Shown piece by piece: positions 49,849 through 59,152 of a stretch of DNA of 64,000 nt (positions within the stretch are counted from its first letter, which is position 1; each line of letters starts with the position of its first letter). The notes under the pieces are model-generated. The model was not told the DNA's origin. It saw only the letters and a list, made by a program, of their open reading frames with translations, and searched no databases. The DNA lies in contig JBCCAY010000019.1 in assembly GCA_039814575.1 (NCBI GenBank), forward strand, positions 8,260 through 72,259, written 5' to 3'. Both the position numbers and the translations under genes were made by a program. Source of the stretch: MED-G105 sp039814575. GTDB taxonomy: Bacteria > Pseudomonadota > Alphaproteobacteria > Caulobacterales > Parvularculaceae.

Positions 49849-50865
49849 TTGACCGAAACGCGCGATAAAGCGACGTCGGATGGAATGCGTCGAACAAGCA
49901 TTGCAAAAAACGCCGAGAATGACGGCGGCGCTTTGCCGGGGCAGTTTTTCGGCTCCCATGACTCCCTTTTTATCCGGGTGGCGTCCGGCGTCGTGCTTGG
50001 GCCGGTGGCGCTCATCGCTTGTTATGTGGGTGGTCCGGCCTTTGCGGGATTGATCGGATTTCTCGTTGTCCTGATGGCGTTTGAATGGACGCGCATGGTC
50101 GCGGGACGCGATCCGGGGCTTTCGTTTTATGCGCTCGCCGTATTTTCGGCGCTCGCAATGATCGCCGCCGCGGCTGGCTTTTACCCCTTGGCGTATGCGC
50201 TTGCCGGGCTTGCCGGGCTCGCTGCGTTCATCGCCGTGCGCATTGGCGGAGCGGGGCGCTGGGCGCCGCAACAGAACACAGCGCTGCGCGAGCATACCGA
50301 GCGCTCGGTGGCCGCGCCTGGGACATGGACGGCGGGGAAATGGACGGCGGGGGCATGGGCGGCGGTCGGCGCGGTTTACATCACCGCGCCCTCGGTGGCG
50401 CTTATTTGGTTGCGCGATGGTGTCGATAATGGCCGCGGGCTTATTTTCCTCCTCTTTGGGATTGTTTGGGCGGCGGATTCTGCGGCGTATCTGGGGGGGC
50501 GCTTTTTTCGCGGCCCGCGCCTGTCGCCAACCTTGTCGCCGGCCAAGACGTGGTCCGGCGCTGTTTGCGGCGTCATCGCCGGCGGCCTTGTGGGGTTTTT
50601 CGCCGTTCCGACGTTAACCGGCATTGTCCCGTCCGGCGATCCGCTCGACCGCTTGTTTTATGGGTTGGCGGGCGCGGCGCTCGGCCTTGCCTCTATTCTT
50701 GGCGATATTCTGGAGTCTGCGTTCAAAAGGGTGTTCGGGGTCAAAGACAGTAGCGGGTTTATCCCCGGCCATGGCGGCGTTCTCGATCGATTAGACGGCA
50801 TGATCGTCGCCACGGTGTCGATTGCGCTCATCTTGTACGGACAAATCCTTTTCGCCCAATTTTGA
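49849..50865 (+). CDS. cdsA: Phosphatidate cytidylyltransferase
   Basis: A 338-residue integral membrane enzyme that makes CDP-diacylglycerol from phosphatidate and CTP. The C-terminal signature KRVFGVKDSSGFIPGHGGVLDRLDGMIV is complete, with LSPAKTWSGAVCG and about eight helices before it. The N-terminus and a Thr/Ala/Gly-rich loop (GTWTAGKWTAGAW) are variable. A TTG at 49849 with GAGGGGG close upstream is taken as start; an ATG at 49885 is the alternative. It follows uppS by 125 bases, in which a palindrome GAACGCGTTC (49771-49780) and an AT-rich patch may carry a promoter. Confidence 0.93.
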   Translation: MTETRDKATSDGMRRTSIAKNAENDGGALPGQFFGSHDSLFIRVASGVVLGPVALIACYVGGPAFAGLIGFLVVLMAFEWTRMVAGRDPGLSFYALAVFSALAMIAAAAGFYPLAYALAGLAGLAAFIAVRIGGAGRWAPQQNTALREHTERSVAAPGTWTAGKWTAGAWAAVGAVYITAPSVALIWLRDGVDNGRGLIFLLFGIVWAADSAAYLGGRFFRGPRLSPTLSPAKTWSGAVCGVIAGGLVGFFAVPTLTGIVPSGDPLDRLFYGLAGAALGLASILGDILESAFKRVFGVKDSSGFIPGHGGVLDRLDGMIVATVSIALILYGQILFAQF

Positions 50866-51042
50866 GCCGTTCTCAGAGCCTCTGTTTTGTCGTGCTTCTT
50901 TTGCGCATAACCGCACACGCTTTTCTGTGAAGCGCTCTTGTTCGTCGGGCGCCGTACGGCTTTGGCCCACGGCGCATAATGCGCTAGGACCGGGGATGGG
51001 TTCGGCCTGCTATGGCTTAAGGCGGTCGTTGCGTGTTTAAGA

Positions 51043-52347
51043 ATGGCGCGTTTGAGAACGAAGGGGTTACGGGTGGCGATAGAAGGGCGAACGGCGAACG
51101 GCCATGCGTCGATAGACAAGCGTGTAGACAAGCGTTTCGTTGGCGCGCAGGCGCTCAATCAATGCACGCGGCGGATAACCGTGCTCGGCGCAACCGGGTC
51201 TGTCGGTGAAAGCACGCTTGATTTGGTGCGCTTCGCCAATGATCGCGGCGACGCTGAAATCGCTGTCGAGGCGCTGACGGCGAACACGAATGTTGCGCGC
51301 CTCGCTGAGCAAGCCCGCGCGTTTAACGTCCGTTTCGCCGCTATTGCAGACGCGTCCCTTAAAGAAGACCTTAAGGCGGCGCTCGCCGGAACCGATATCG
51401 AAATTGGCGCAGGGCCCGAAGCCATCGTGTCGGCTGCTGAACGTGATGCGGATTGGGTGATGGCGGCGATTGTCGGCGCCGCGGGCCTCGCGCCCACTAT
51501 GGCGGCGGCCGAACGTGGCGCTGCAGTGGCGCTCGCCAACAAAGAATGTCTCGTTTGCGCCGGCGCGCTTTTGACGAAAACCGTGCGCGAGGCGGGCGGC
51601 GTATTATTGCCGGTGGATTCGGAGCATAACGCGATTTTTCAGGTGTTCGATTTTGAACGCCCGCACCGCATTTCACGCCTTATTCTGACGGCGTCAGGCG
51701 GACCGTTCCGGGAATGGTCGCTGGAGAAAATGGCGGCCGCGACGCCGGCCGAGGCAGTCGCGCACCCCAATTGGAGCATGGGCGCGAAAATTTCGGTTGA
51801 TTCCGCGACCATGATGAACAAGGGCCTGGAGCTTATCGAGGCGGATCATCTGTTCCCGACGCCGGCGGAAAAAATCGAAATTCTCGTTCATCCGCAATCG
51901 GTTATCCATTCCATGGTCGAATATGTCGACGGCTCGGTGTTGGCCCAATTGGGAACCCCGGACATGCGCACGCCGATCGCTTCCACCTTGGCGTGGCCGG
52001 ACCGCATTGAGAGCCCTTCAGAAAAGCTCGATTTCTCGAAGATTGCGGCGCTGACATTTGAAACGCCGGACCAAACGCGCTTCCCAGCTTTGCGGCTTGC
52101 CCGCGAAGCCCTTGAAAAAGGTGGGTTTTTCCCCGCAACCTTGAACGCCGCGAACGAGGTCGCCGTGGCTGCTTTTCTTAAAAATCGATTAAAATTTCTG
52201 GACATTGCTGCTGTGACGGAGCAGGTTTTGAGCGATGCGGAGAGGCTGAACGGGCCCTTCGACGCGGCCAGTCTTGAAGAAGCAATAGATGCTGACTTGG
52301 CGGCCCGGCGGATGGCGATGGACGAGGCCGCCCAGCGTGCGATCTAG
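51043..52347 (+). CDS. dxr: 1-deoxy-D-xylulose 5-phosphate reductoisomerase
   Basis: The second enzyme of the MEP isoprenoid pathway. NADPH- and metal-binding elements are ITVLGATGSVGESTLDLV, VALANKECLVCAGALL, LPVDSEHNAIFQVF, LTASGGPFREW, and NWSMGAKISVDSATMMNKGLELIEA. The core begins near residue 45: the first 42 residues from the ATG at 51043 are Arg/Lys-rich and not part of the usual family, so the true start may be later (a GTG-rich region follows). The gene lies between cdsA and rseP. Confidence 0.95.
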   Translation: MARLRTKGLRVAIEGRTANGHASIDKRVDKRFVGAQALNQCTRRITVLGATGSVGESTLDLVRFANDRGDAEIAVEALTANTNVARLAEQARAFNVRFAAIADASLKEDLKAALAGTDIEIGAGPEAIVSAAERDADWVMAAIVGAAGLAPTMAAAERGAAVALANKECLVCAGALLTKTVREAGGVLLPVDSEHNAIFQVFDFERPHRISRLILTASGGPFREWSLEKMAAATPAEAVAHPNWSMGAKISVDSATMMNKGLELIEADHLFPTPAEKIEILVHPQSVIHSMVEYVDGSVLAQLGTPDMRTPIASTLAWPDRIESPSEKLDFSKIAALTFETPDQTRFPALRLAREALEKGGFFPATLNAANEVAVAAFLKNRLKFLDIAAVTEQVLSDAERLNGPFDAASLEEAIDADLAARRMAMDEAAQRAI

Positions 52348-52484
52348 ATGGCGTTGATGGACGTCTTCTAGAAGAGCTGTGGCGGAGAACGGTAACAGGG
52401 CGGGCGGCGTAGGGCCTTTTTGGTTCCAAGTGTCAGGCCATTACAAGGCTTGGACGCGGAGCCAAATAGGCTGAAAGAGTAACG

Positions 52485-53774
52485 ATGAACCCTCTCGGCT
52501 TTCCTCTTGAACAGCTTTTTATCCTGCCCGTCTCGATCTTTGCGTTCATCGTCCTGTTGACGATCATCGTCTTCTTTCACGAATACGGACACTTCTCCGC
52601 CGCGCGTCTTCTCGGCGTGCGGGTGGATGTTTTTTCGATTGGATTCGGCAAACCGATCCTCACTTGGATTGACCGCAAAGGAACCGAATGGCGCATCTCG
52701 CGCTTGCCGTTCGGCGGTTATGTGAAGTTTTTCGGCGATGCGTCGGCGGCCTCGACGCCGTCGCGGGACGTCATTGAAGAGCAAGCCGCGGGGACTGATG
52801 AGGATGCGCCGCGCGCGGCGTTGACGACGCAATTTCCGCGTCCTGGCGACGGCGACGCTGTCGGTGCCGCCATGACCGCTGAAGAGCGCGCGGTTTGTTT
52901 TCATTTCAAGCCAGTTTGGGCCCGGGCGATCATCGTCGCCGCCGGACCGATCGCCAATTTCGTCCTCGCGACCGCGATCTTTTGGGCTTTGTTGATGTCT
53001 CTCGGCACTTATGTGACCGAGGCGCGGGTTGGCCAAGTGGTTGCCGGAAGCGCTGCCGAAGAAGCGGGTTTTTTGCCGGGGGACGCGATTCTCAGGGCAA
53101 ATGAGCGGCGGATCGTTGCGTTTGACGATTTGCGGTCGATCACAATGTTGTCGGCCGGTGAAACCATCGCTTTTGAAGTCGATCGAAACGGCGAAACGCT
53201 TGTTATTGAAGCGACCCCGCGTCGGCAAGAAGTTGACGACGCTTTTGGAAACAAAGTGACCACCGGCGTCCTCGGCGTCATCGCTGATGGCGATACGACG
53301 GAGTTCGTTCGTTACGGCCCGTGGCCGGCCTTGAAAGCCGCGATGAAGGAAGTTGCCGACATCATCGGGGCTACGTTGAAATTCCTGAGCCGTCTCGTTG
53401 TTGGCAAGGAAGATAAACGCCAACTGGGCGGGCCCATTAAAATGGCGCAATACGCCGGGCAATCCGCGGTTTCGGGGTTTTCCGAAGAGGCCTCAGGCTT
53501 CTCAGCCTTTGTCGACAGCCTGAAGATCAGCCTGATTAATTTCATCAATTTGGCGGCGGTCGTCTCTGTTTCGATCGGGTTCTTGAATTTGTTGCCGATA
53601 CCTGTTCTCGACGGCGGCCATTTGTTGTACTACGCCTACGAAACGATCGCGGGGAAGCCGCTCGGCGCGCGCGCGCAGGCGGTTGGATTTCAGGTGGGGC
53701 TCATTCTTCTTGCATCTTTTATGCTGTTTGTGACGTGGAACGACGTCAGCAATCTTCTTTCCTCGCTTAGCTAG
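52485..53774 (+). CDS. rseP: RseP, intramembrane zinc protease (site-2 protease)
   Basis: A 429-residue inner-membrane protease. The catalytic HEYGH (residues 32-36) and the distal LDGGHL (PIPVLDGGHL near residue 380) are both present, with a PDZ region at about 175-255 (ARVGQVVAGSAAEEAGFLPGDAILRAN). It cleaves anti-sigma factors or signal-peptide remnants in the membrane. An acidic Asp/Ala insertion between residues 85 and 135 (EEQAAGTDEDAPRAAL) is longer than usual. It precedes bamA by nine bases, a conserved pairing. Confidence 0.96.
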   Translation: MNPLGFPLEQLFILPVSIFAFIVLLTIIVFFHEYGHFSAARLLGVRVDVFSIGFGKPILTWIDRKGTEWRISRLPFGGYVKFFGDASAASTPSRDVIEEQAAGTDEDAPRAALTTQFPRPGDGDAVGAAMTAEERAVCFHFKPVWARAIIVAAGPIANFVLATAIFWALLMSLGTYVTEARVGQVVAGSAAEEAGFLPGDAILRANERRIVAFDDLRSITMLSAGETIAFEVDRNGETLVIEATPRRQEVDDAFGNKVTTGVLGVIADGDTTEFVRYGPWPALKAAMKEVADIIGATLKFLSRLVVGKEDKRQLGGPIKMAQYAGQSAVSGFSEEASGFSAFVDSLKISLINFINLAAVVSVSIGFLNLLPIPVLDGGHLLYYAYETIAGKPLGARAQAVGFQVGLILLASFMLFVTWNDVSNLLSSLS

Positions 53775-53783
53775 GTATTCACG

Positions 53784-56402
53784 ATGGGTGTGGTTCGTTT
53801 GACGAGCGGTGCGCTGCTAAAGGGATTTATCATCCCGCTACTTATCTTTGGACTGATTACCGCAGCCTCTCTTGAAGACGCGCGCGCCCAAACGGCGTCG
53901 GCTTCTCGGGTTTCGGATCTTGACGCTGCGCTCGCCGCGCAAGCGCAAGCGAACCCGCTCGTTCGGGCGGTTGCGGTTCGGGGCAATCAACGTATCGAAG
54001 CGCAGACGGTGGCGTCCTATTTGGTCGTCCAGCCGGGCGATCGGGCGAGCGACGCGTTGCTTGATCTTGGCGTTAAGACGCTTTTCAACACCGGGCTCTT
54101 TTCCAACGTTGAACTGGCGATGCAGCCGGACGGGACGCTGCTGATTTCCGTTGAAGAAAACCCGATCGTCAACCGGGTTCTGTTCGAAGGCAATCGCCGG
54201 GTCAAAGAAGACAAGATTACCGAAGAGACGCAATTGACAGCGCGGGGCGTGTTCACCCGAGCCAAAGTGCAAGCGGACGTTCAGCGTATTATTGAAGTTT
54301 ACCGCCGAACCGGTCGTTTTGCTGCGACGGTGACGCCGAAAGTGACCCCGCTAGAGCAAAACCGCGTCGACGTCATTTACGAGATCGATGAGGGCCCGAA
54401 AACCGGCGTTGCGAAAATCAACTTCGCCGGCAATGAAGCGTACACCGCGGGCGAATTGCGCGGCGTTTTGCTGACGAAAGAAAGTCGTTGGTGGCGGCTC
54501 TTTTCGTCCAACAGTAATTATGATCCGGACCGCTTGGAATATGAGCGCGATCTCTTGCGCCAGTTCTATGAGCGGAACGGTTACGCCGACTTTCAAGTCG
54601 TGTCGGCGGTGGCCGAGCTAACGCCAGATCGCGAAGATTTCTTCATCACGTTCGCGGTTGACGAAGGCGCTCAGTACACGATCGGCGACGTGCGCGTGAA
54701 GACGACGCTTGATCGCCTCGATGAGGGCACGCTTGAACGCATCATCCCGATCCGTTCCGGTCAAATCTATGACGGCGACAAGATCAAAAAGGCGACGGAA
54801 TCGATCACGTTCGCCACGGGCTCCCTTGGTTACGCCTTCGTCGATGTTCGCCCCAATTTAGAGCGAAACGAGGATGCAAAAACGATCGATCTAACGCTGC
54901 AGGTGAACGAAGGCCCGCGCGTTTATGTCGAGCGCATCAATATCAAGGGCAACACCCGCACGCTCGACAAAGTCATCCGGCGCGAATTGCGCCTCGTGGA
55001 AGGGGATGCGTTCAACCGCGTTCTGGTTGATCGCTCGAACGCTCGGGTGCGCGCGCTGCGATATTTCGGGGACGTTCAAATCGAAGAAAAACCGGGCTCG
55101 GCGCCGGACCGTACGGAACTTGACGTTAGCGTGCAAGAACAATCGACGGGCGCTTTCAGTGTCGGCGTCGGCGTTTCATCGACGGAGAACTTCATTCTCG
55201 ATTTCTCGATTGAAGAACGCAATTTGATGGGGCGCGGACAATTTATGCGCCTGCGCGCCCAGACGAGTTCGCGCACGCGGAATATCGACCTACGGTTTAC
55301 GCAGCCCTATTTCCTCGACCGCAATATGGCGGCGGGCTTTTCGATTTTTAACGCCCGTACCCAGTTTCTTGAGACCGCTTTCGTCGGTGGTCGTTTAGAG
55401 CGCGGAGATCCCTTTTTGGTCCGTAATCGAACGGGTTTTGGGCTAAATGCTGGGTTTCAAATTTCTGAGTTTGGTCGCGGGTCCATTCAGTACCAATTGG
55501 CGAGCGATAACGTTACCTATGACCAGCTTTCCAGCGTTCAGATTCCGGTCGGCGAAGATCCTTCAGCCGAATTGATTCCCGGTCTGCCTTCGTCAGAGTT
55601 CACCGTTGTGCAAGACGGTGCGTCGCAGGTTATTACATCGGATGTCTGTAACTTTTTGGTGCAGTCGTTTAATTCATCGTGTCGCTCTCGTGGACGCTTT
55701 CTAACGTCCCTGATCGGCTACTCAGTTTCCTTCGATAGTCGCGATGATCCGATTGACACGACGCGTGGGTACCGGATCAATATCTCCCAAGGGTTTGCAG
55801 GACTTGGCGGCGACGTAAATTATCTGCGCTCTGAAGGTTTCGCTGCATTCTATAAGCGTTTGTTCGGCGGCTTCATCGGGAAACTCCAGTTCCGCTCCGG
55901 TTATGTGGACGGGTATGGCGGCGATGATGTTCGCATTCAGGACCGTTTCTTCGAAGGCGCTAGCACGTTCCGCGGCTTTGAAGTGGCCGGCGTGGGGCCG
56001 CGCTTCTTAACGGAGAACCTAAATCGCGATAACGAGATCCAGAGCCAGGCGATTGGCGCAAAGCTCTATGCGATCGGCACCGCGGAGATTCGTTTGCCCT
56101 TGCCATTGCCGCGCGAATACGGCATCCGCGCTGCGTTGTTCAGCGATTTCGGCACCGTTGGACTGGTGGATGACGCCGACAAAGAGATTAACCAATTCAC
56201 GAACCTATTCGTTGACCCCTTCCAGACCGGCGAACCGCTCGCGCGGGTTCAAGATGATCTCGCGATCCGCCTCACCGCCGGCGTCTCGGTTGGATGGGAC
56301 TCACCGTTCGGGCCGATCCGAATTGACTTCGCGGAAGTGGTGCGGAAAGAAGTCTACGACCGAACAGAAGTGTTCCGTTTTAGCGCGGGCACGCAGTTCT
56401 AA
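53784..56402 (+). CDS. bamA: BamA, outer-membrane protein assembly factor
   Basis: An 872-residue outer-membrane protein that inserts beta-barrels. A signal peptide ends near ARAQT (about residue 36); five POTRA domains follow (to about residue 435), with repeating motifs such as VRAVAVRGNQRIEAQTV and VERINIKGNTRTLDKVIRREL. The C-terminal barrel ends in FRFSAGTQF, with the terminal Phe of a beta-signal. Length is normal for an alphaproteobacterial BamA, with a longer extracellular loop containing Cys residues (VCNFLVQSFNSSCRS). Confidence 0.97.
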   Translation: MGVVRLTSGALLKGFIIPLLIFGLITAASLEDARAQTASASRVSDLDAALAAQAQANPLVRAVAVRGNQRIEAQTVASYLVVQPGDRASDALLDLGVKTLFNTGLFSNVELAMQPDGTLLISVEENPIVNRVLFEGNRRVKEDKITEETQLTARGVFTRAKVQADVQRIIEVYRRTGRFAATVTPKVTPLEQNRVDVIYEIDEGPKTGVAKINFAGNEAYTAGELRGVLLTKESRWWRLFSSNSNYDPDRLEYERDLLRQFYERNGYADFQVVSAVAELTPDREDFFITFAVDEGAQYTIGDVRVKTTLDRLDEGTLERIIPIRSGQIYDGDKIKKATESITFATGSLGYAFVDVRPNLERNEDAKTIDLTLQVNEGPRVYVERINIKGNTRTLDKVIRRELRLVEGDAFNRVLVDRSNARVRALRYFGDVQIEEKPGSAPDRTELDVSVQEQSTGAFSVGVGVSSTENFILDFSIEERNLMGRGQFMRLRAQTSSRTRNIDLRFTQPYFLDRNMAAGFSIFNARTQFLETAFVGGRLERGDPFLVRNRTGFGLNAGFQISEFGRGSIQYQLASDNVTYDQLSSVQIPVGEDPSAELIPGLPSSEFTVVQDGASQVITSDVCNFLVQSFNSSCRSRGRFLTSLIGYSVSFDSRDDPIDTTRGYRINISQGFAGLGGDVNYLRSEGFAAFYKRLFGGFIGKLQFRSGYVDGYGGDDVRIQDRFFEGASTFRGFEVAGVGPRFLTENLNRDNEIQSQAIGAKLYAIGTAEIRLPLPLPREYGIRAALFSDFGTVGLVDDADKEINQFTNLFVDPFQTGEPLARVQDDLAIRLTAGVSVGWDSPFGPIRIDFAEVVRKEVYDRTEVFRFSAGTQF

Positions 56403-56467
56403 CGACCAATGCGCGCGCTTTCGGGGGCCAATCGACGACGCGTCTTAGGGGCGCAAGAGAGGTAAAC

Positions 56468-57112
56468 ATGACCATGCGTAAGAGTTTTCTTGGTTTCGGT
56501 GTTGCGGCGCTTGTGGCGTCCGGCTTCATGGCGGGCGCAAGCCTCTCCCAGGTTGAGGCGCAAAGCGACGAAAAGGCGCCCGTGATCTTGATTGTCGATC
56601 GCGCGCGGCTCGTCGGCCAGTCTAAGGCGGGGCAAACGATCCCTGATCAAGCCAAGGCTGTGCAAGAAAGCGTTCGCAAAGAACTAGAAGCCGAAGCGAC
56701 GAAACTGAAGACGGATATTGAAAAGTATCAAAAGAACGCCTCTTTGATGTCAGAAGAGGTCCGCGCCAAAACTGAGCAGGAATTGGCCATGCGCCAGCGG
56801 GTCGCGCTGCCGCAGCAAGCGCAAATCGTTGAGCAAGCGTTCGTCGCGGCGGTTCAAAACGCCGAAGCGAAAGTGCTGGTGGAGTCGCGTCCGATCTTGA
56901 AGGAGATCGTTGATTCGCGTGGCGCGACGATCCTGCTTGACCGGTCGGCGGTGATGTACGCGGCGCCGGAGACGGACATCACTGAGGAAGTGATCGGCAA
57001 GCTCGATAAGAAAATGAAAACGGTCGACGTGGAGAAAATCTCCCTTTCGGAAATCAAAAAGAAAATCGCCGAGGCGCAATCCGCGCGGCGGGCCGACGCA
57101 AAAAAGAAATAG
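56468..57112 (+). CDS. OmpH/Skp-family periplasmic chaperone
   Basis: A 214-residue periplasmic protein downstream of bamA, in the usual Skp/OmpH position. The signal peptide ends near VEAQS (about residue 32). The body is a long coiled coil (about 60-140) rich in Gln, Glu, Lys and Ala, flanked by beta strands (VILIVDRARLVGQS and ATILLDRSAVMYAAPETDITEEVI), the OmpH layout that captures unfolded outer-membrane proteins. AGAGG precedes the ATG at 56468; ATG 56474 is also possible. A strong terminator follows at 57159-57205. Confidence 0.92.
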   Translation: MTMRKSFLGFGVAALVASGFMAGASLSQVEAQSDEKAPVILIVDRARLVGQSKAGQTIPDQAKAVQESVRKELEAEATKLKTDIEKYQKNASLMSEEVRAKTEQELAMRQRVALPQQAQIVEQAFVAAVQNAEAKVLVESRPILKEIVDSRGATILLDRSAVMYAAPETDITEEVIGKLDKKMKTVDVEKISLSEIKKKIAEAQSARRADAKKK

Positions 57113-57457
57113 TCGACTAAAAAGCGGCTGAGATCGCCGCCTTGAGCGCTATTGGACGGCGCGCGTCCCGTCGGTTTTGGACCGAAGGGACGTGCGCTGT
57201 TTTTGATTTGCGCTCACGGGGGCGTTCCGACAGGGGATGTCCCAACGGGGTGTTGTCCTAGAGACGCAGCCGGTTTTTATTCGCGGTGCTTTGCGTGGAC
57301 ATAAAGCCTTTTCGGCGCTGATTGCTTTCGCTTTGCAGGCGTCAGCTGTAAGACCCCGTCTTTCTGTTTAGCTCAACCGCCGCGTTTTGGGTTGTCGGCG
57401 GTTATAGAGGCGTTCCGGGTTCTTAATTTTGCTTAGCAATCAAAGCCTTTCTCGCTC
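57113..57457. other. Intergenic region between ompH-like gene and lpxD
   Basis: A 345-base gap that is unusual, since these genes are often close together. It contains a strong terminator (57159-57205). Past it, lpxD probably has its own promoter, but none can be fixed by eye. A 44-codon ORF at 57237-57371 is not called. Confidence 0.6.
57159..57205 (+). terminator. Rho-independent terminator after the ompH-like gene
   Basis: A long stem GCGCGCGTCCC / GGGACGTGCGC (57159-57169 with 57187-57197, one G-T pair) continues into TCGGT/ACCGA (57171-57175 with 57181-57185) around a five-base loop and ends in TGTTTTTG. It is the strongest terminator in the window and separates bamA-ompH from lpxD. Confidence 0.85.
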
Positions 57458-58594
57458 ATGCCTGATTCTCGCTTTTATCTAACGGCTGAGCCGATCACGC
57501 CAGAAGCCGCTGCGGCGCTTGGCGGCGGCGTTCTCGCCGCCTCGCGCGCGCATTTTGATGCCGGGGCCGCGTCTGTGGTGCGCACCGACACCGCCCATGC
57601 GGACGACCTGCGCGGTGCGGCGGTGTTCCTCGAGAGTCTCCCGGTTGAGCGTCAGTTACTGGACGTTGCTGCAGCGGGCCGAGGTCCGGCGTTGTGCTTC
57701 GCTGATGAAGCGACGGCGCAGCGCATCGCCGAGATGGTGCCGACGGCGATTTCCGCCCGCCCGAAGGCCGCCTTGGCCTTGGTGTCCGCGCACCTCCATC
57801 GCTCGCGCCAAGAGGACGATCCCCTCGCCCTATATGGACCCATTGAACGCACGCCATTGGCCGGGGATACCTCGGCGCGGATCAGCGCCACAGCGCGTGT
57901 TGACCCCACGGCGCGGATCGCCTTAACGGCGCGGATCGCCGACGGCGTCAGCATCGGGCCGAACGCGGTGATCGGATACGGTGTTGAGATTGGGCCCGAT
58001 AGCCGGATCGGCCCCAACGTGGTGATTTCACACGCGATAATCGGCGCTCGCGTCACTCTGTCCGCCGGCGTTGTCGTCGGCGAGGCCGGCTTTGGGTATG
58101 CTGAAGGCGAGACCGGCGTGACGCCGATCCCGCAGCTCGGCGTGGTCGATATTCGCAATGATGTCGAAATCGGCGCGAACACATGCGTCGATCGCGCGGC
58201 GTTTGGCGCGACAGTGATCGGGGAAGGGTCCAAAATCGATAACCTCGTTCAGATCGGCCACAACGTGCAAATCGGCCGCTCTTGCATGGTCGCCGGTCAG
58301 ACGGCGCTCGCTGGCGGCGCTGTTTTAGAAGACGGCGTTATGATCGGCGGCCAGTCCGGCGTCGGCAACAATGTCGTTATGGGGACTGGGTCGCAACTTG
58401 GCGCTCTCTCCGGCGCCATGCGCAATGTGCCGGCCGGCGAGACCTGGGGCGGCGTGCCCGCTGTTCCGACCCATTTGTGGTGGCGGTCGGTCATGTTCTT
58501 GCATAAATCTGCGAAAGCTGGCGGGCGCAAACCGACAGAATCGTCCCAATCCGGCCAAGATGAGGCGAAGACCACGAAATCCGGCGCCCCATAG
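57458..58594 (+). CDS. lpxD: UDP-3-O-(3-hydroxyacyl)glucosamine N-acyltransferase
   Basis: A 378-residue left-handed beta-helix acyltransferase, third step of lipid A synthesis. The N-terminal domain (to about 120) is followed by hexapeptide repeats (ARIALTARIADGVSIGPNAVIGYGVEIGPDSRIGPNVV). The catalytic His lies in NLVQIGHNVQIGRSC. The ending is MRNVPAGETWGGVPAVPTHLWWRSVMFLHK. A hydrophilic tail of about 30 residues rich in Gly, Lys and Ser extends past the usual C-terminus. It is followed by fabZ after 69 bases. Confidence 0.96.
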   Translation: MPDSRFYLTAEPITPEAAAALGGGVLAASRAHFDAGAASVVRTDTAHADDLRGAAVFLESLPVERQLLDVAAAGRGPALCFADEATAQRIAEMVPTAISARPKAALALVSAHLHRSRQEDDPLALYGPIERTPLAGDTSARISATARVDPTARIALTARIADGVSIGPNAVIGYGVEIGPDSRIGPNVVISHAIIGARVTLSAGVVVGEAGFGYAEGETGVTPIPQLGVVDIRNDVEIGANTCVDRAAFGATVIGEGSKIDNLVQIGHNVQIGRSCMVAGQTALAGGAVLEDGVMIGGQSGVGNNVVMGTGSQLGALSGAMRNVPAGETWGGVPAVPTHLWWRSVMFLHKSAKAGGRKPTESSQSGQDEAKTTKSGAP

Positions 58595-58663
58595 GCGCTT
58601 CTGGCGGCGCGTCGTCCGCTTTGATCCCGTTGATCGTTCCAATGAACCTATCGAGCTAACAAA

Positions 58664-59128
58664 ATGACCCTGGAACCCGGCAAAACCGAACTGACAACCA
58701 CCGATCTGATGCAGCTTTTACCGCATCGCTATCCGATGTTGATGATCGACAAAATGATCGACATCCGCAAAGGCGAGAGCGCCGTCGCAGTGAAAAGCGT
58801 CAGCATCAACGAGCCTTACTTTCAGGGACATTTCCCGCAGCGTCCTTTAATGCCTGGCGTCTTAATAGTAGAAGCGATGGCCCAGGCCGCGGCGGCTTTC
58901 ACCGGCTATACCGAGCAACTCGACACGGACGGCAAGGTCGTCTTGTTCATGGGCGTCGACAAAGCCAAGTTTCGTCGCCCCGTAAATCCTGGCGATCAAC
59001 TGATGATTAAAGTCGCCGTCACCCAAAAGCGCCCGCCGGTGTGGAAATTCGAAGGCGAGGCGACGGTCGACGGCAAAGTCGTCACGACGGCGACGTTCGC
59101 CGCTATGATGGCGGACGTTGATTTTTAA
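58664..59128 (+). CDS. fabZ: 3-hydroxyacyl-ACP dehydratase FabZ
   Basis: A 154-residue hotdog-fold dehydratase that removes water from 3-hydroxyacyl-ACP in fatty-acid elongation. It competes with LpxA for the same 3-hydroxyacyl pool, hence its fixed place in this operon. Motifs are LLPHRYPMLMIDKM, NEPYFQGHFPQRPLMPGVLIVEAMAQ with the catalytic His and Glu, and KAKFRRPVNPGDQL. Twenty-four bases separate it from lpxA. Confidence 0.97.
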   Translation: MTLEPGKTELTTTDLMQLLPHRYPMLMIDKMIDIRKGESAVAVKSVSINEPYFQGHFPQRPLMPGVLIVEAMAQAAAAFTGYTEQLDTDGKVVLFMGVDKAKFRRPVNPGDQLMIKVAVTQKRPPVWKFEGEATVDGKVVTTATFAAMMADVDF

Positions 59129-59152
59129 GCCGGTCTCGGATCTCCTGAATTC

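Noticed and set aside
52368..53462. Leftward ORF of 364 codons
   Set aside because: Antisense to rseP, whose HEYGH, PDZ and LDG motifs are intact; Arg-rich shadow frame.
57237..57371. ORF of 44 codons in the ompH-lpxD gap
   Set aside because: Only a short G-run before the ATG, mixed composition and no motif; chance cannot be excluded.
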